A stretch of 64,000 nt of DNA from an uncultured Eubacteriales bacterium. Lineage in GTDB: Bacteria > Bacillota > Clostridia > Christensenellales > CAG-138. Of the stretch, positions 14,351 to 21,405 are shown piece by piece. Both the position numbers and the translations under genes were made by a program. Below the pieces are notes generated by a model that did not search any database, was not told the origin of the DNA, and saw only the letters and a program-made list of their open reading frames with translations. Positions within the stretch are counted from its first letter, which is position 1; each line of letters opens with the position of its first letter. The stretch spans positions 62,001 through 126,000 of the forward strand of contig CADCJW010000005.1 in assembly GCA_902801845.1 (NCBI GenBank), read 5' to 3'.

Positions 14351-16210
14351 ATGGCACTGGACTACAGAAAATGCGCTGAGCAGATCGCGGCCAACATCGG
14401 CGGCGGCGCCAACGTGATCAGCGCGGCCCACTGCGCCACCCGCCTGCGGCTGGTGATCGCGGACAACAGCAAGGTCAACAAGAAAGCCCTGGAGGAAGTG
14501 GACGGGGTCAAGGGCATGTTCGAAAGCAACGGACAGCTCCAGCTCATCATCGGCACCGGCACGGTGAACAAGGTCTACGACGAGTTCCTCTCCGTCACCG
14601 GCGCTTCCGCCGCCAGCAAGGACGACGTGAAGAAGGCCGCCGCCTCCAAGATGCCCCTGTGGAAGAAGATCCTCAAGACCCCCGGCGACGTGTTCGTGCC
14701 CATCCTGCCCGCCATCGTGGCCTCGGGCCTCATGATGGGTCTGGTGGAAGCCATCCCCAAGTTCTTCCCGGCCTTTGCCGGCACCGACTGGTACGCCTTC
14801 TTGGACCTGGTGGCCAACACCGCTTTCGCGCTGCTGCCCGTGCTGGTGGCCATCTCCGCCGCCCGTGTCTTCGGCGGCAACATCTTCCTGGGCGCGGTCA
14901 TCGGCCTTATGATGGTCCACCCCGCCCTCATCAACGCCTGGACCGTGGGCAACTACGCCGCCGGCGAGATACCCACCTGGCAGCTGTTCTTCTTTAAGGT
15001 CCAGCAGGTGGGCTATCAGGGCCACGTGATCCCGGTCATATTGGCGGTGTTGCTCATGTCCACCGTGGAAAAGTGGCTCCATAAGCACGTGCCCGAGATG
15101 ATCGACCTGTTCGTGACACCCCTGTGCACGGTCCTCGTCACCGCTTTCGTCACCTTCACCATCATCGGGCCCATCTTCTCCGTGCTGGAGAACTACGTGC
15201 TCACCGGCGCCAAGTGGCTGGCGAGCTCCAAGCTGGGCGCCGCGGTCATGGGCGCCATTTACCCCTGGACCGTGGTCATGGGCCTGCACCACATGTATAA
15301 CGTGATCGAAGCCGGCATGATCGCCCAGACGGGCCTCAACACCTGGATGCCCATCGCCTCCGCCGCCAACTTCGCTCAGTTCGGCGCCTGCTTGGCGGTG
15401 GCGCTCAAGGTAACCAACCAGCGGACCAAGTCCGTGGCCCTGCCCTCCTCCCTGTCCGCCTCCCTGGGCATCACCGAGCCTGCCATCTTCGGCATCAACT
15501 TCCGGTTCATGAAGCCCTTCCTGTGCGGCATGGCCGGCGGCGCCGTGGGCGCGTTCTTCGGCGCCATCTTCGGTTTGGGCGCCCCTGTGTACGGCGTGAC
15601 CGGCATCCCCGCCATCCCCGCCGTGAATAAGACGGTCCTGTACCTGGTGGAGCTGCTCATCTCCGCCGGCATCGCCTTTGCCCTGGTCTGGGTCCTCTGG
15701 AAGGAGGAGAAGCCCGAAGAAGCCAAGGCGGAGCCCGCCCCCGAAGCAAAGCCCGCTGAGCCCGCTTTGTCCGTACCCACCGTGTCTGTCATCCGCTGCG
15801 CCGCAGGTCAGGTGCTCCAGCCCGTGGAGGGCAAGGTCATCGACCGGGAGAGCATCCCTGACGACACCTTCGCCTCCGGCGTGTTGGGCGACGGCATCGG
15901 CGTGGAGCCCACCGCAGAGGTGGTGGTGGCCCCCTTCGACGGCACCGTGTCCTCCGTGGCGGAGAGCCACCACGCCGTAGGCCTTGAATCGGGCGGCATG
16001 GAGCTTTTGATCCACGTGGGCGTGGATACCGTGAACATGCAGGGCGACGGCTTCACCTGCCTGGTCAACGAGGGCGACGAAGTGAAGGCGGGCCAGCCCC
16101 TCATCCGCTTCGACCGCAGCAAGATCAAGGCCGCCGGATACAGCGACACCGTGGCAGTGCTCCTCACCAACTCGGACGATCTCGAGGGCGTGGAGTGCGG
16201 CGCGAAATAA
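14351..16210 (+). CDS. PTS sugar transporter EIIBCA, sucrose/beta-glucoside type
   Basis: The 619-residue membrane permease phosphorylates its sugar during import. Domain order is EIIB (residues 1-90, phosphocysteine Cys28 in SAAHCATRLRL), EIIC (about 105-460, roughly ten membrane segments with GITEPAIFGINFRF), a Pro/Ala/Glu linker (KPEEAKAEPAPEAKP), and a Glc-type EIIA (phospho-histidine about 555 in LLIHVGVDTVNM, with HAVGLES before it). This B-C-A fusion is the glucoside branch, with sucrose, trehalose or beta-glucosides as candidates. The upstream amylosucrase-like gene favours sucrose, although that enzyme would need the unphosphorylated sugar. It has its own promoter and operator and is followed by HPr and enzyme I. 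Confidence 0.9.
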   Translation: MALDYRKCAEQIAANIGGGANVISAAHCATRLRLVIADNSKVNKKALEEVDGVKGMFESNGQLQLIIGTGTVNKVYDEFLSVTGASAASKDDVKKAAASKMPLWKKILKTPGDVFVPILPAIVASGLMMGLVEAIPKFFPAFAGTDWYAFLDLVANTAFALLPVLVAISAARVFGGNIFLGAVIGLMMVHPALINAWTVGNYAAGEIPTWQLFFFKVQQVGYQGHVIPVILAVLLMSTVEKWLHKHVPEMIDLFVTPLCTVLVTAFVTFTIIGPIFSVLENYVLTGAKWLASSKLGAAVMGAIYPWTVVMGLHHMYNVIEAGMIAQTGLNTWMPIASAANFAQFGACLAVALKVTNQRTKSVALPSSLSASLGITEPAIFGINFRFMKPFLCGMAGGAVGAFFGAIFGLGAPVYGVTGIPAIPAVNKTVLYLVELLISAGIAFALVWVLWKEEKPEEAKAEPAPEAKPAEPALSVPTVSVIRCAAGQVLQPVEGKVIDRESIPDDTFASGVLGDGIGVEPTAEVVVAPFDGTVSSVAESHHAVGLESGGMELLIHVGVDTVNMQGDGFTCLVNEGDEVKAGQPLIRFDRSKIKAAGYSDTVAVLLTNSDDLEGVECGAK

Positions 16211-16242
16211 ATATCAAATATCATTGAAGGAGGAACATCCAT

Positions 16243-16500
16243 ATGAAGAGCTTTGAGTACACCATCACCGATCCCGTGGGCATCCATGCCCGTCCCGCCG
16301 GCATCCTGGTCAAGGAGATCAAGAAGTACGCTTCCGCCGTCACCGTGACAAAGGGCGAGAAGTCCGTGAACGCCCTGAAGCTCATGGCCCTGATGGGCAT
16401 GGGCATCAAGCAGGGCGACACCGTAAAGATCACCGTGGAGGGCGCGGACGAGGATACCGCCGCCGCCGCCATCGAAGAGTTCTTCAAGGCCAACCTGTAA
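16243..16500 (+). CDS. ptsH: phosphocarrier protein HPr, Ser46 replaced by Lys
   Basis: The 85-residue protein carries phosphate from enzyme I to EIIA domains through His15 (GIHARPAG). Aligning it with Bacillus HPr puts Lys at position 46 (SVNALKLMALMGMG) where Gram-positive HPr has the regulatory Ser phosphorylated by HPr kinase. The PTS relay should therefore work, but Ser46-dependent CcpA catabolite control should not run through this copy. It is 32 bases downstream of EIIBCA with AAGGAGG before the start, and is followed by an intercistronic hairpin and ptsI. A second canonical HPr elsewhere in the genome is likely but not visible. Confidence 0.93.
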   Translation: MKSFEYTITDPVGIHARPAGILVKEIKKYASAVTVTKGEKSVNALKLMALMGMGIKQGDTVKITVEGADEDTAAAAIEEFFKANL

Positions 16501-16508
16501 AAGACATC

Positions 16509-16547
16509 ATGCGAAACGGCTGCCGCTTTTGACAGCCGTTTCTGCAT
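16509..16547 (+). other. intercistronic hairpin between ptsH and ptsI
   Basis: GAAACGGCTG (16513-16522) pairs perfectly with CAGCCGTTTC (16533-16542), and ATGC/GCAT extends the stem with one bulge. There is no T-run, so it is more likely an mRNA processing or stability element, or a partial attenuator that sets HPr above enzyme I, than a true terminator. Confidence 0.6.
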
Positions 16548-16563
16548 CAGAAGGGAGGATGCA

Positions 16564-18243
16564 ATGATTCTGATCCAAGGTAAAGGCGTTTCCACAGGCG
16601 TGGCCATCGGCCCCCTGTACTTCTATCAGCGGGCCAAGGCCACCATCGACCGCTATGAGGTGGCCGACGCCGACGCCGAATGGCAGCGCTTCAAGGCGGC
16701 CCAGCAGAAGGCCATGGACCAGCTGGGCGAGCTGGCCGAGAAGGCCCGGGCAGAGGCCGGCGACGAGGCGGCCATGCTCTTTGAGACCCACCAGATGATG
16801 GCGGAGGATCTGGACTTCGAGGAGACCATCCAGACCGCCATCCAGGAGAACAAGCTCAATGCGGAGGCCGCCGTCAGCGACACCGCCACCCAGTTCGCCG
16901 AGATGTTCGCCGCCATGGACGACAGCTACATGCAGGCCCGGGCCGCGGACGTGAAAGACGTGGCGGGCCGCATCGTGGGAATTTTGGCCGGCGCGGTCCA
17001 GGGGGGCATCGACTCCCTCGTCCCCGTCATTTTGGCGGCGGACGATCTGGCCCCCAGCGAGACGGTCCAGCTCGATAAGAGCAAGATTTTGGGCTTCGTC
17101 ACCGAGGGCGGCAGCGGCTCCAGCCACACGGCCATCCTGGCCCGAACCATGGGCATCCCCGCCATCATCGGCGTGGGCGACCAGCTCAAGGCGGAATACT
17201 CCGGCCGGGAGGTCATCGTGGACGGTGCCACCGGCGCGGTCACCGTGGACGCGGACGCGGACATCAAGGCCCGGATGCTCAAAAAGCAGGAGGAGCTGAA
17301 AAAGCGGCAGGAGTTGCTGAACCAGCTCAAGGGCAAGGAGAACGTGACGAAGGACGGCCAGAAGGTCCGGGTCTTCTGCAACATCGGCAACCCGGAGGAC
17401 GTGAGCAAGGTCCTGGAGAACGATGGCGGCGGCATCGGCCTGTTCCGCAGCGAGTTCCTCTACCTGGGCTGCGACGACTATCCCACCGAGGACTACCAGT
17501 TCGAGGCCTACAAGAAGGTCCTTTCCGACATGGGCGGCAAGGAAGTGGTCATCCGCACGCTGGACATCGGTGCCGACAAGCAGATCGAATACTTCGACCT
17601 GCCCAAGGAGGAGAATCCCGCCCTGGGCAACCGGGCGCTGCGCATCTGCCTCAACCGGCCTGAGATCTTCAAGACCCAGCTTCGGGCCCTCTACCGCGCC
17701 TCCGCCTACGGGAAGCTGTGCATCATGTTCCCCATGGTCACCAGCGTGTGGGAGGTCCGGGAGGCCAAGAAGATGTGCGAGCTGGTGAAGAAGGAGCTGA
17801 CGAAAGAGGGGTTCCCCTTCGCGGACGACGTGCAGGTGGGCATCATGATCGAGACCCCCGCGGCGGCGGTCATTAGCGATAGGCTGGCCAAAGAGGTGGA
17901 TTTCTTCTCCTGCGGCACCAACGACCTGACCCAGTACACCCTGGCCTGCGACCGGCAGAACAACGATCTCGGCCGGTTCTTCGACCCCCATCACCCCGCC
18001 GTGCTGCGGCTCCTCAAGATGGTGGCGGACAACGCCCACAAGAACGGCATCTGGGTGGGCATCTGCGGCGAGTTGGGCGCCGATCTGGCCCTTACGGAGA
18101 CCTTCCTCTCCATCGGCATCGACGAGCTGTCCGTGAGCCCCCGCTCCGTGCTGCCCCTGCGGCAGAAGGTCCGGGAGACCACGGTGTCGGTGGTCCGGGA
18201 GAAGGTCCTCCACGACCTTATGAGCGACGAGAACGCTCTGTAA
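16564..18243 (+). CDS. ptsI: PTS enzyme I (phosphoenolpyruvate-protein phosphotransferase)
   Basis: The 559-residue cytoplasmic enzyme takes phosphate from phosphoenolpyruvate and hands it to HPr. The N-terminal HPr-binding helical domain has GKGVSTGVAIGPLYF. The swivelling phosphohistidine domain has GGSGSSHTAILARTMGIPAI (His188). The C-terminal PEP-binding barrel has GIGLFRSEFLYLG, NPALGNRALRICL, MFPMVTS, GIMIETPAA, FFSCGTNDLTQYTLACDR and GICGELG. All expected motifs are present and the length is normal (about 570). The general PTS genes are placed directly behind one sugar-specific EII, so they may be controlled together with it. Confidence 0.96.
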   Translation: MILIQGKGVSTGVAIGPLYFYQRAKATIDRYEVADADAEWQRFKAAQQKAMDQLGELAEKARAEAGDEAAMLFETHQMMAEDLDFEETIQTAIQENKLNAEAAVSDTATQFAEMFAAMDDSYMQARAADVKDVAGRIVGILAGAVQGGIDSLVPVILAADDLAPSETVQLDKSKILGFVTEGGSGSSHTAILARTMGIPAIIGVGDQLKAEYSGREVIVDGATGAVTVDADADIKARMLKKQEELKKRQELLNQLKGKENVTKDGQKVRVFCNIGNPEDVSKVLENDGGGIGLFRSEFLYLGCDDYPTEDYQFEAYKKVLSDMGGKEVVIRTLDIGADKQIEYFDLPKEENPALGNRALRICLNRPEIFKTQLRALYRASAYGKLCIMFPMVTSVWEVREAKKMCELVKKELTKEGFPFADDVQVGIMIETPAAAVISDRLAKEVDFFSCGTNDLTQYTLACDRQNNDLGRFFDPHHPAVLRLLKMVADNAHKNGIWVGICGELGADLALTETFLSIGIDELSVSPRSVLPLRQKVRETTVSVVREKVLHDLMSDENAL

Positions 18244-18256
18244 ATCCTAACGGCGC

Positions 18257-18282
18257 AAAGGACGCGGGCGACCGCGTCCTTT
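18257..18282 (+). terminator. intrinsic terminator after ptsI
   Basis: AAAGGACGCGG (18257-18267) pairs with CCGCGTCCTTT (18272-18282) around a 4-base loop. The T-run is short. Confidence 0.65.
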
Positions 18283-18343
18283 CAGTTTGCCCTTTTTCGA
18301 CAGGAGGGGGCTGGAACAAAAACGCTTATAAGCAAACATGGGG

Positions 18344-18372
18344 TGGAAAAAAGGAAAGCGATCCTTTATACT
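18344..18372 (+). promoter_or_regulatory. promoter of leader-peptide operon
   Basis: TGGAAA (18344-18349), 17 bases, TATACT (18367-18372). The start point near 18379 would give a 5' untranslated region of about 120 bases before the CD3324-like gene. Confidence 0.5.
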
Positions 18373-18404
18373 GGAGAGGAAGAACACGAGGAAAGGAGTC
18401 TTAT

Positions 18405-18434
18405 ATGAGAAAAAGGTATGTTACGGCTCAGTAG
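18405..18434 (+). CDS. nine-residue leader peptide MRKRYVTAQ
   Basis: An ATG with AGGAG six bases upstream opens a 9-codon frame encoding MRKRYVTAQ, ending in TAG at 18432-18434. Its last two codons and stop form the 5' arm and loop of the first hairpin of the RNA switch (18426-18441), so a ribosome finishing this peptide would physically melt that hairpin. This is the layout of a translation-controlled attenuator. That it is translated is inferred from the ribosome site and geometry. Confidence 0.5.
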   Translation: MRKRYVTAQ

Positions 18435-18471
18435 TCTGAGCTTAAATACATAATGAATCGTAAGCTCAGAC
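18426..18471 (+). promoter_or_regulatory. three-segment mutually exclusive hairpin switch
   Basis: Segment 1 GCTCAG (18426-18431) pairs with CTGAGC (18436-18441). Segment 2 GTCTGAGCTTA (18434-18444) pairs perfectly with segment 3 TAAGCTCAGAC (18461-18471). Segments 1 and 3 share GCTCAG and compete for segment 2, so only one hairpin can form. The second hairpin has no T-run and lies about 28 bases before the next start codon, which suggests control of translation or mRNA stability of the downstream gene more than transcription termination. Confidence 0.55.
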
Positions 18472-18499
18472 GAATCCTTCAAAAAGACAGGAGGAAAGA

Positions 18500-18784
18500 A
18501 TGAGCTATATCAGGGCAGAGGACGTTCTGCCAAAGAAATTGATTGAGACGATTCAGCAGTATGTAGACGGAAAAGCGATCTATATCCCCAGCAAGCAAAA
18601 GAAGGCGTGGGGAAGCGACACAAACACCCGATCCGATCTTTTAGAGAGAAACCGACAGATCTACGAGGCGTTTCAAGCCGGCGAGACTGTGGAAACGCTT
18701 GCCAAGATGCATTCGCTGACAACGAAATCCGTTCAGCGGATCATCCGCAAGACGAAGGGATCGGAAGCGAAACGTGGCTCGTAA
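18500..18784 (+). CDS. CD3324-like small protein with C-terminal helix-turn-helix
   Basis: The 94-residue protein begins MSYIRAEDVLPKKLIETIQQYVDGKAIYIP and continues with KQKKAWGSDTNTRSDLLERNRQIYEAFQAG. It ends in a helix-turn-helix-like segment (TVETLAKMHSLTTKSVQRIIR). This matches the small CD3324/Mor-activator-like family widespread in Clostridia; probable DNA binding, target unknown. AGGAGGAAAGA precedes the start. It is the first full gene after the leader switch and overlaps the next gene by 11 bases, so the two are translationally coupled. Confidence 0.6.
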   Translation: MSYIRAEDVLPKKLIETIQQYVDGKAIYIPSKQKKAWGSDTNTRSDLLERNRQIYEAFQAGETVETLAKMHSLTTKSVQRIIRKTKGSEAKRGS

Positions 18785-19079
18785 GCTCCCGACGATCCGG
18801 GTATATCGCCGTTGCGGGGGATGCGGAAAAAAGCAGGAATACGTCAACAGCGGCAGGTTCCGAGTGAACGCCAACGGAAACAAAGTGGACGTATGGCTGA
18901 TCTATCGGTGCAAAAAATGCAAGCACCCCTGGAATCTCACCGTTTACGAGAGGGTCAGCCCATCGAAAATCCCGCCTGTGTTGTATGAGCTTTTTCTTGA
19001 AAACGACGAGGAAACCGCATCGCGCTACGGAAACGATATTGCTTTTCTGAAAAGAAACCATGCTGAAATGAACGAATGA
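18774..19079 (+). CDS. DUF1062-like protein, short form
   Basis: It starts at GTG 18774, inside the end of the previous gene. The 101-residue product opens RRCGGCGKKQEYVNSGRFRV and continues with NANGNKVDVWLIYRCKKCKH, a two-CxxC zinc ribbon followed by the WLIY.C motif of DUF1062. DUF1062 proteins are, from memory, close to 200 residues, so this is either a truncated copy or a minimal version. The frame ends cleanly in TGA and is followed by a strong terminator, so no frameshifted remainder is visible. Function unknown. Confidence 0.6.
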   Translation: MARKLPTIRVYRRCGGCGKKQEYVNSGRFRVNANGNKVDVWLIYRCKKCKHPWNLTVYERVSPSKIPPVLYELFLENDEETASRYGNDIAFLKRNHAEMNE

Positions 19080-19094
19080 GCTGAACCGAAAGAA

Positions 19095-19128
19095 GCACAG
19101 CCGCTCAAAAAGCGGCTGTGCCTTTTTT
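19095..19128 (+). terminator. strong intrinsic terminator
   Basis: GCACAGCCGCT (19095-19105) pairs perfectly with AGCGGCTGTGC (19111-19121) around CAAAA, followed by TTTTTT. Confidence 0.92.
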
Positions 19129-19192
19129 GTATCGCCGGATAAAAAAGCCTTGGCAAAACCGCTTCCGCAGGATCTTTTTTTGTGGAAAGGGT

Positions 19193-19221
19193 TTGTATCT
19201 TTTGGGCGGACATGGTATGCT
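19193..19221 (+). promoter_or_regulatory. promoter predicting a near-leaderless acylphosphatase mRNA
   Basis: TTGTAT (19193-19198), 17 bases, TATGCT (19216-19221) with a TGG extension. Transcription should start near 19228, only about 3 bases before the ATG at 19231. No Shine-Dalgarno sequence is present. Confidence 0.5.
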
Positions 19222-19230
19222 GTAATAAAT

Positions 19231-19536
19231 ATGGAGCATGGTGAACCGCCGAAACAGCAAAGCCGCTGGAGAGTGATCCTCAGCGGAGTCGTCCAGCACG
19301 TGGGCCTCCGGTACACGGCTTTGTACCTGTGCCGGGAGCTAAAACTCACGGGCTGGGTGATGAACCTGCCCGACGGCCGGGTAGCGCTGGAGATCCAGGG
19401 GGATTTGACGGACCTGCGCCGGTTCCTGGTGCGGATCAAGAGCCAGCCCCCCATCCACATCGCCCACGCCGCCATCCAGCCCCTGCCCCTTGAAGTCGGA
19501 GAGCGGGGCTTCCGCGTGCGCCGGTACGGGGAATAG
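19231..19536 (+). CDS. acyP: acylphosphatase
   Basis: The 101-residue product matches the acylphosphatase fold. GVVQHVGLRYTALYLCREL holds the phosphate-binding loop and catalytic Arg (usual form QGVGFR, here QHVGLR), and GWVMNLPDGRVALEIQG carries the catalytic Asn. It hydrolyses carboxyl-phosphate bonds such as acetyl phosphate. The longer open frame begins in sequence unlike the family. The ATG at 19231 gives normal length (about 90-100) and agrees with the promoter. The N-terminal MEHGEPPKQQS is extra to the fold. Confidence 0.85.
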   Translation: MEHGEPPKQQSRWRVILSGVVQHVGLRYTALYLCRELKLTGWVMNLPDGRVALEIQGDLTDLRRFLVRIKSQPPIHIAHAAIQPLPLEVGERGFRVRRYGE

Positions 19537-19609
19537 ATGGGCAGCGCCCCTTCCATGGCGCAATTCCCAGGGGAACAATCAAGAAAATGAGTGAAAAAGG
19601 AGAAGGATC

Positions 19610-20278
19610 ATGAAAGAATTCGACAAAATAGGATCATACGTGCTGGATCGTCTGGGAGAAAAGTATGAGGTGAAGCCCCTGGACATCGGCTCCGACGCCC
19701 AGCTTTCCAAAAAGGGGATGCACTTTTTCACCAGGAGCTATGAGATCAAGGATCTGGGCCATCTGTGCATCATGACCATGAACGCCATGATGGGGCTCAT
19801 GAAGATGGAGACCGTGGTCCTGTCCGTCACCGGGAAGGACGCGCCCCTTGCGAACTTCGACTGGATCAAGGCCATGGGCAAGGAGACCTTTATGGCGGAG
19901 TTCTACGACTGCCAGCTCTCTCCCCTGCCCCAGGACCTTGCGGCGGCCTACGAGGCCTTGAAGGCCCGGGACCAGGATCTGCCCGCCTATGAGAGCGGCC
20001 CCCACTGGTACGACAGCATCCGCTACCCCTTCACCTACGCCAAGACCGCCAAGGGTGCCGACGATCGCTTCCTGGCAGCGGGCAAGGCGTACTTTGACGA
20101 ATACCTGCGGCAGCTTGCCCTGCTCCCCGATTGCGACCCGGCCGCCAAGGCGGAAAAGGTCCGCACCTTCGCCAACACCCTCTTCACCTCCGGCGGCCCG
20201 GCGGTGGACCAGGTCAAATCCCTCTTCGGCGACGAGATCGCTCAGCGCCTGGTCTGCAGCCATATGTACGGGGGCTGA
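19610..20278 (+). CDS. conserved hypothetical cytoplasmic protein
   Basis: The 222-residue protein has a strong GGAGAAGG ribosome site and no signal or membrane segment. Recognisable stretches are HFFTRSYEIKDLGHLCIMTM, LANFDWIKAMGKETFMAEFY and GPHWYDSIRYPFTYAKTA, which give a mixed alpha/beta impression. I cannot assign a family with confidence. It begins a run of three same-strand small genes, 26 bases before the DUF1905 gene, so it may be co-transcribed with it. Confidence 0.55.
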   Translation: MKEFDKIGSYVLDRLGEKYEVKPLDIGSDAQLSKKGMHFFTRSYEIKDLGHLCIMTMNAMMGLMKMETVVLSVTGKDAPLANFDWIKAMGKETFMAEFYDCQLSPLPQDLAAAYEALKARDQDLPAYESGPHWYDSIRYPFTYAKTAKGADDRFLAAGKAYFDEYLRQLALLPDCDPAAKAEKVRTFANTLFTSGGPAVDQVKSLFGDEIAQRLVCSHMYGG

Positions 20279-20304
20279 GTCGGTCCTTATTGGATCAATC
20301 AAAA

Positions 20305-20592
20305 ATGGAGCAAATGCGATTCGAATACGACGCCGTGCTGCGGGAGGTGCCGGAGGGTGGGGTCTACGTGGCCTTTCCCTGGGATATCCAAGAGGTGTTC
20401 GGGAAGGGGCGGGTGAAGGTCCACGCCACCTTCGACGGGGTGCCCTACGACGGCAGCATCGTGAACATGGGCGTGAAGCAGGCGGACGGGTCGGTGTGCT
20501 ATATCATCGGTGTGCTGAAGGCCATCCGAAAGGCGCTGAACAAGGGGAACGGGGACACCGTTCATGTGGTGATCGAGCCCCGGGAGGGATAG
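20305..20592 (+). CDS. DUF1905 protein
   Basis: The 95-residue product has the DUF1905 pattern. FEYDAVLREV is followed by GGVYVAFPWDIQEVFGKGRVKVHATFDG, then YDGSIVNMGV, and YIIGVLKAIRKALNKGNGDTVHVVIE. The fold is a small beta barrel of unknown function, often fused to a YdeI-type domain; here it stands alone. Two in-frame ATGs are possible (20305 and 20314) and neither has a strong ribosome site, which suggests coupling to the preceding gene. Confidence 0.8.
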   Translation: MEQMRFEYDAVLREVPEGGVYVAFPWDIQEVFGKGRVKVHATFDGVPYDGSIVNMGVKQADGSVCYIIGVLKAIRKALNKGNGDTVHVVIEPREG

Positions 20593-20594
20593 AC

Positions 20595-20981
20595 ATGGAA
20601 GCGCTGGATCGGGATACCCTGTTGTTCTTCTCCGGCCACGAGAGGGCCTTGGCTACCTACCGGGCCCTGGAGGAGGTCTTGTACCGCACCTTTCCCCTGG
20701 TCAACAAACGGGTGCAGAAGACTCAGATCACCTTCTTTCAGCGGCATGTGTTCGCCTGCGTCTCCTTTGCCCGGGTGAAGCGGAAGGCGGAGCTGCCGGA
20801 GGGGTATCTGACCCTGACGCTGGGTCTCCCCTGCCCCCTGGATTCGCCCCGGATCGCCCTTCGGGTGGAGGCCTATCCGGGCCGCTGGACCCATCATTTC
20901 GTCCTCAAAGGGCCCGAAGAGCTGGACGAGGAGATGCAGGACTGGATAGAGGCGGCCTATGCCTTCGCGGGCAGAAAGTGA
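20595..20981 (+). CDS. DUF5655-like protein
   Basis: The 128-residue protein starts 2 bases after the DUF1905 stop, so the two are coupled. It contains FSGHERALATYRALEEVLYRTFP, KRVQKTQITFFQRHVFACVSF and a C-terminal LDEEMQDWIEAAYAFA, which fit the DUF5655 family. The family has a small alpha/beta fold and is found alone or fused to other domains; no biochemical role is known. The DUF1905-DUF5655 adjacency suggests a shared, still unknown, function. Confidence 0.65.
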   Translation: MEALDRDTLLFFSGHERALATYRALEEVLYRTFPLVNKRVQKTQITFFQRHVFACVSFARVKRKAELPEGYLTLTLGLPCPLDSPRIALRVEAYPGRWTHHFVLKGPEELDEEMQDWIEAAYAFAGRK

Positions 20982-20993
20982 GTTTCGATCAGG

Positions 20994-21404
20994 CTACCGA
21001 TCCTTCTCCTCATAGGGCCTGTCCCAGGAACCGATCTCGATCAAATTTCCCTCCGGGTCGGCGATATAGCAGGTCCGCTGGCCCCAGGACTCCGTGGTGG
21101 GGACAAGCACGGGCTGAGCGCCCTGCTCCACCGCCCGGCGAAAGGCTTCGTCCACTTCCGAAAAGGTGTCCACATAGAGGGCGATCTCAAAATGGCCGTT
21201 GAGCCCCTGGACATAGCCGTAGGAGCGAGCGGTCATCCTTTCGAAATCCCTCCGGCCATAGAGCAAAAATAGGGTCCCGTCCTTCACGAGATACACGTTT
21301 TCCGTGTCCTCCGCCCCCCGTATCTCAAAGCCAAGCACATCCCGGTAAAAGCGGATCATCCGCCCCATATCCTGGACCAGCAGGCCAAAGCCATCCAATC
21401 TCAT
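20994..21404 (-). CDS. VOC-superfamily (glyoxalase/bleomycin-resistance-like) protein
   Basis: The 136-residue protein has the paired beta-alpha-beta-beta-beta modules of the vicinal oxygen chelate fold: FGLLVQDMGRMIRFYRDVLGFE in the first half and FEIALYVDTFSEVDEAFRRAVEQG then CYIADPEGNLIEIGSWD in the second. Potential metal ligands (His in NGHFEI, Glu in NLIEIG) are present. Enzymatic, drug-binding or sensor functions are all possible. It is only one base away from the upstream GyrI-like gene on the same strand, so the two are an operon. Confidence 0.85.
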   Translation of the reverse strand: MRLDGFGLLVQDMGRMIRFYRDVLGFEIRGAEDTENVYLVKDGTLFLLYGRRDFERMTARSYGYVQGLNGHFEIALYVDTFSEVDEAFRRAVEQGAQPVLVPTTESWGQRTCYIADPEGNLIEIGSWDRPYEEKDR

Positions 21405-21405
21405 T

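Noticed and set aside
14258..18213. Long minus-strand frames (585 and 568 residues) opposite the PTS genes
   Set aside because: Both are His/Gly/Asp-rich antisense shadows of EIIBCA and enzyme I.
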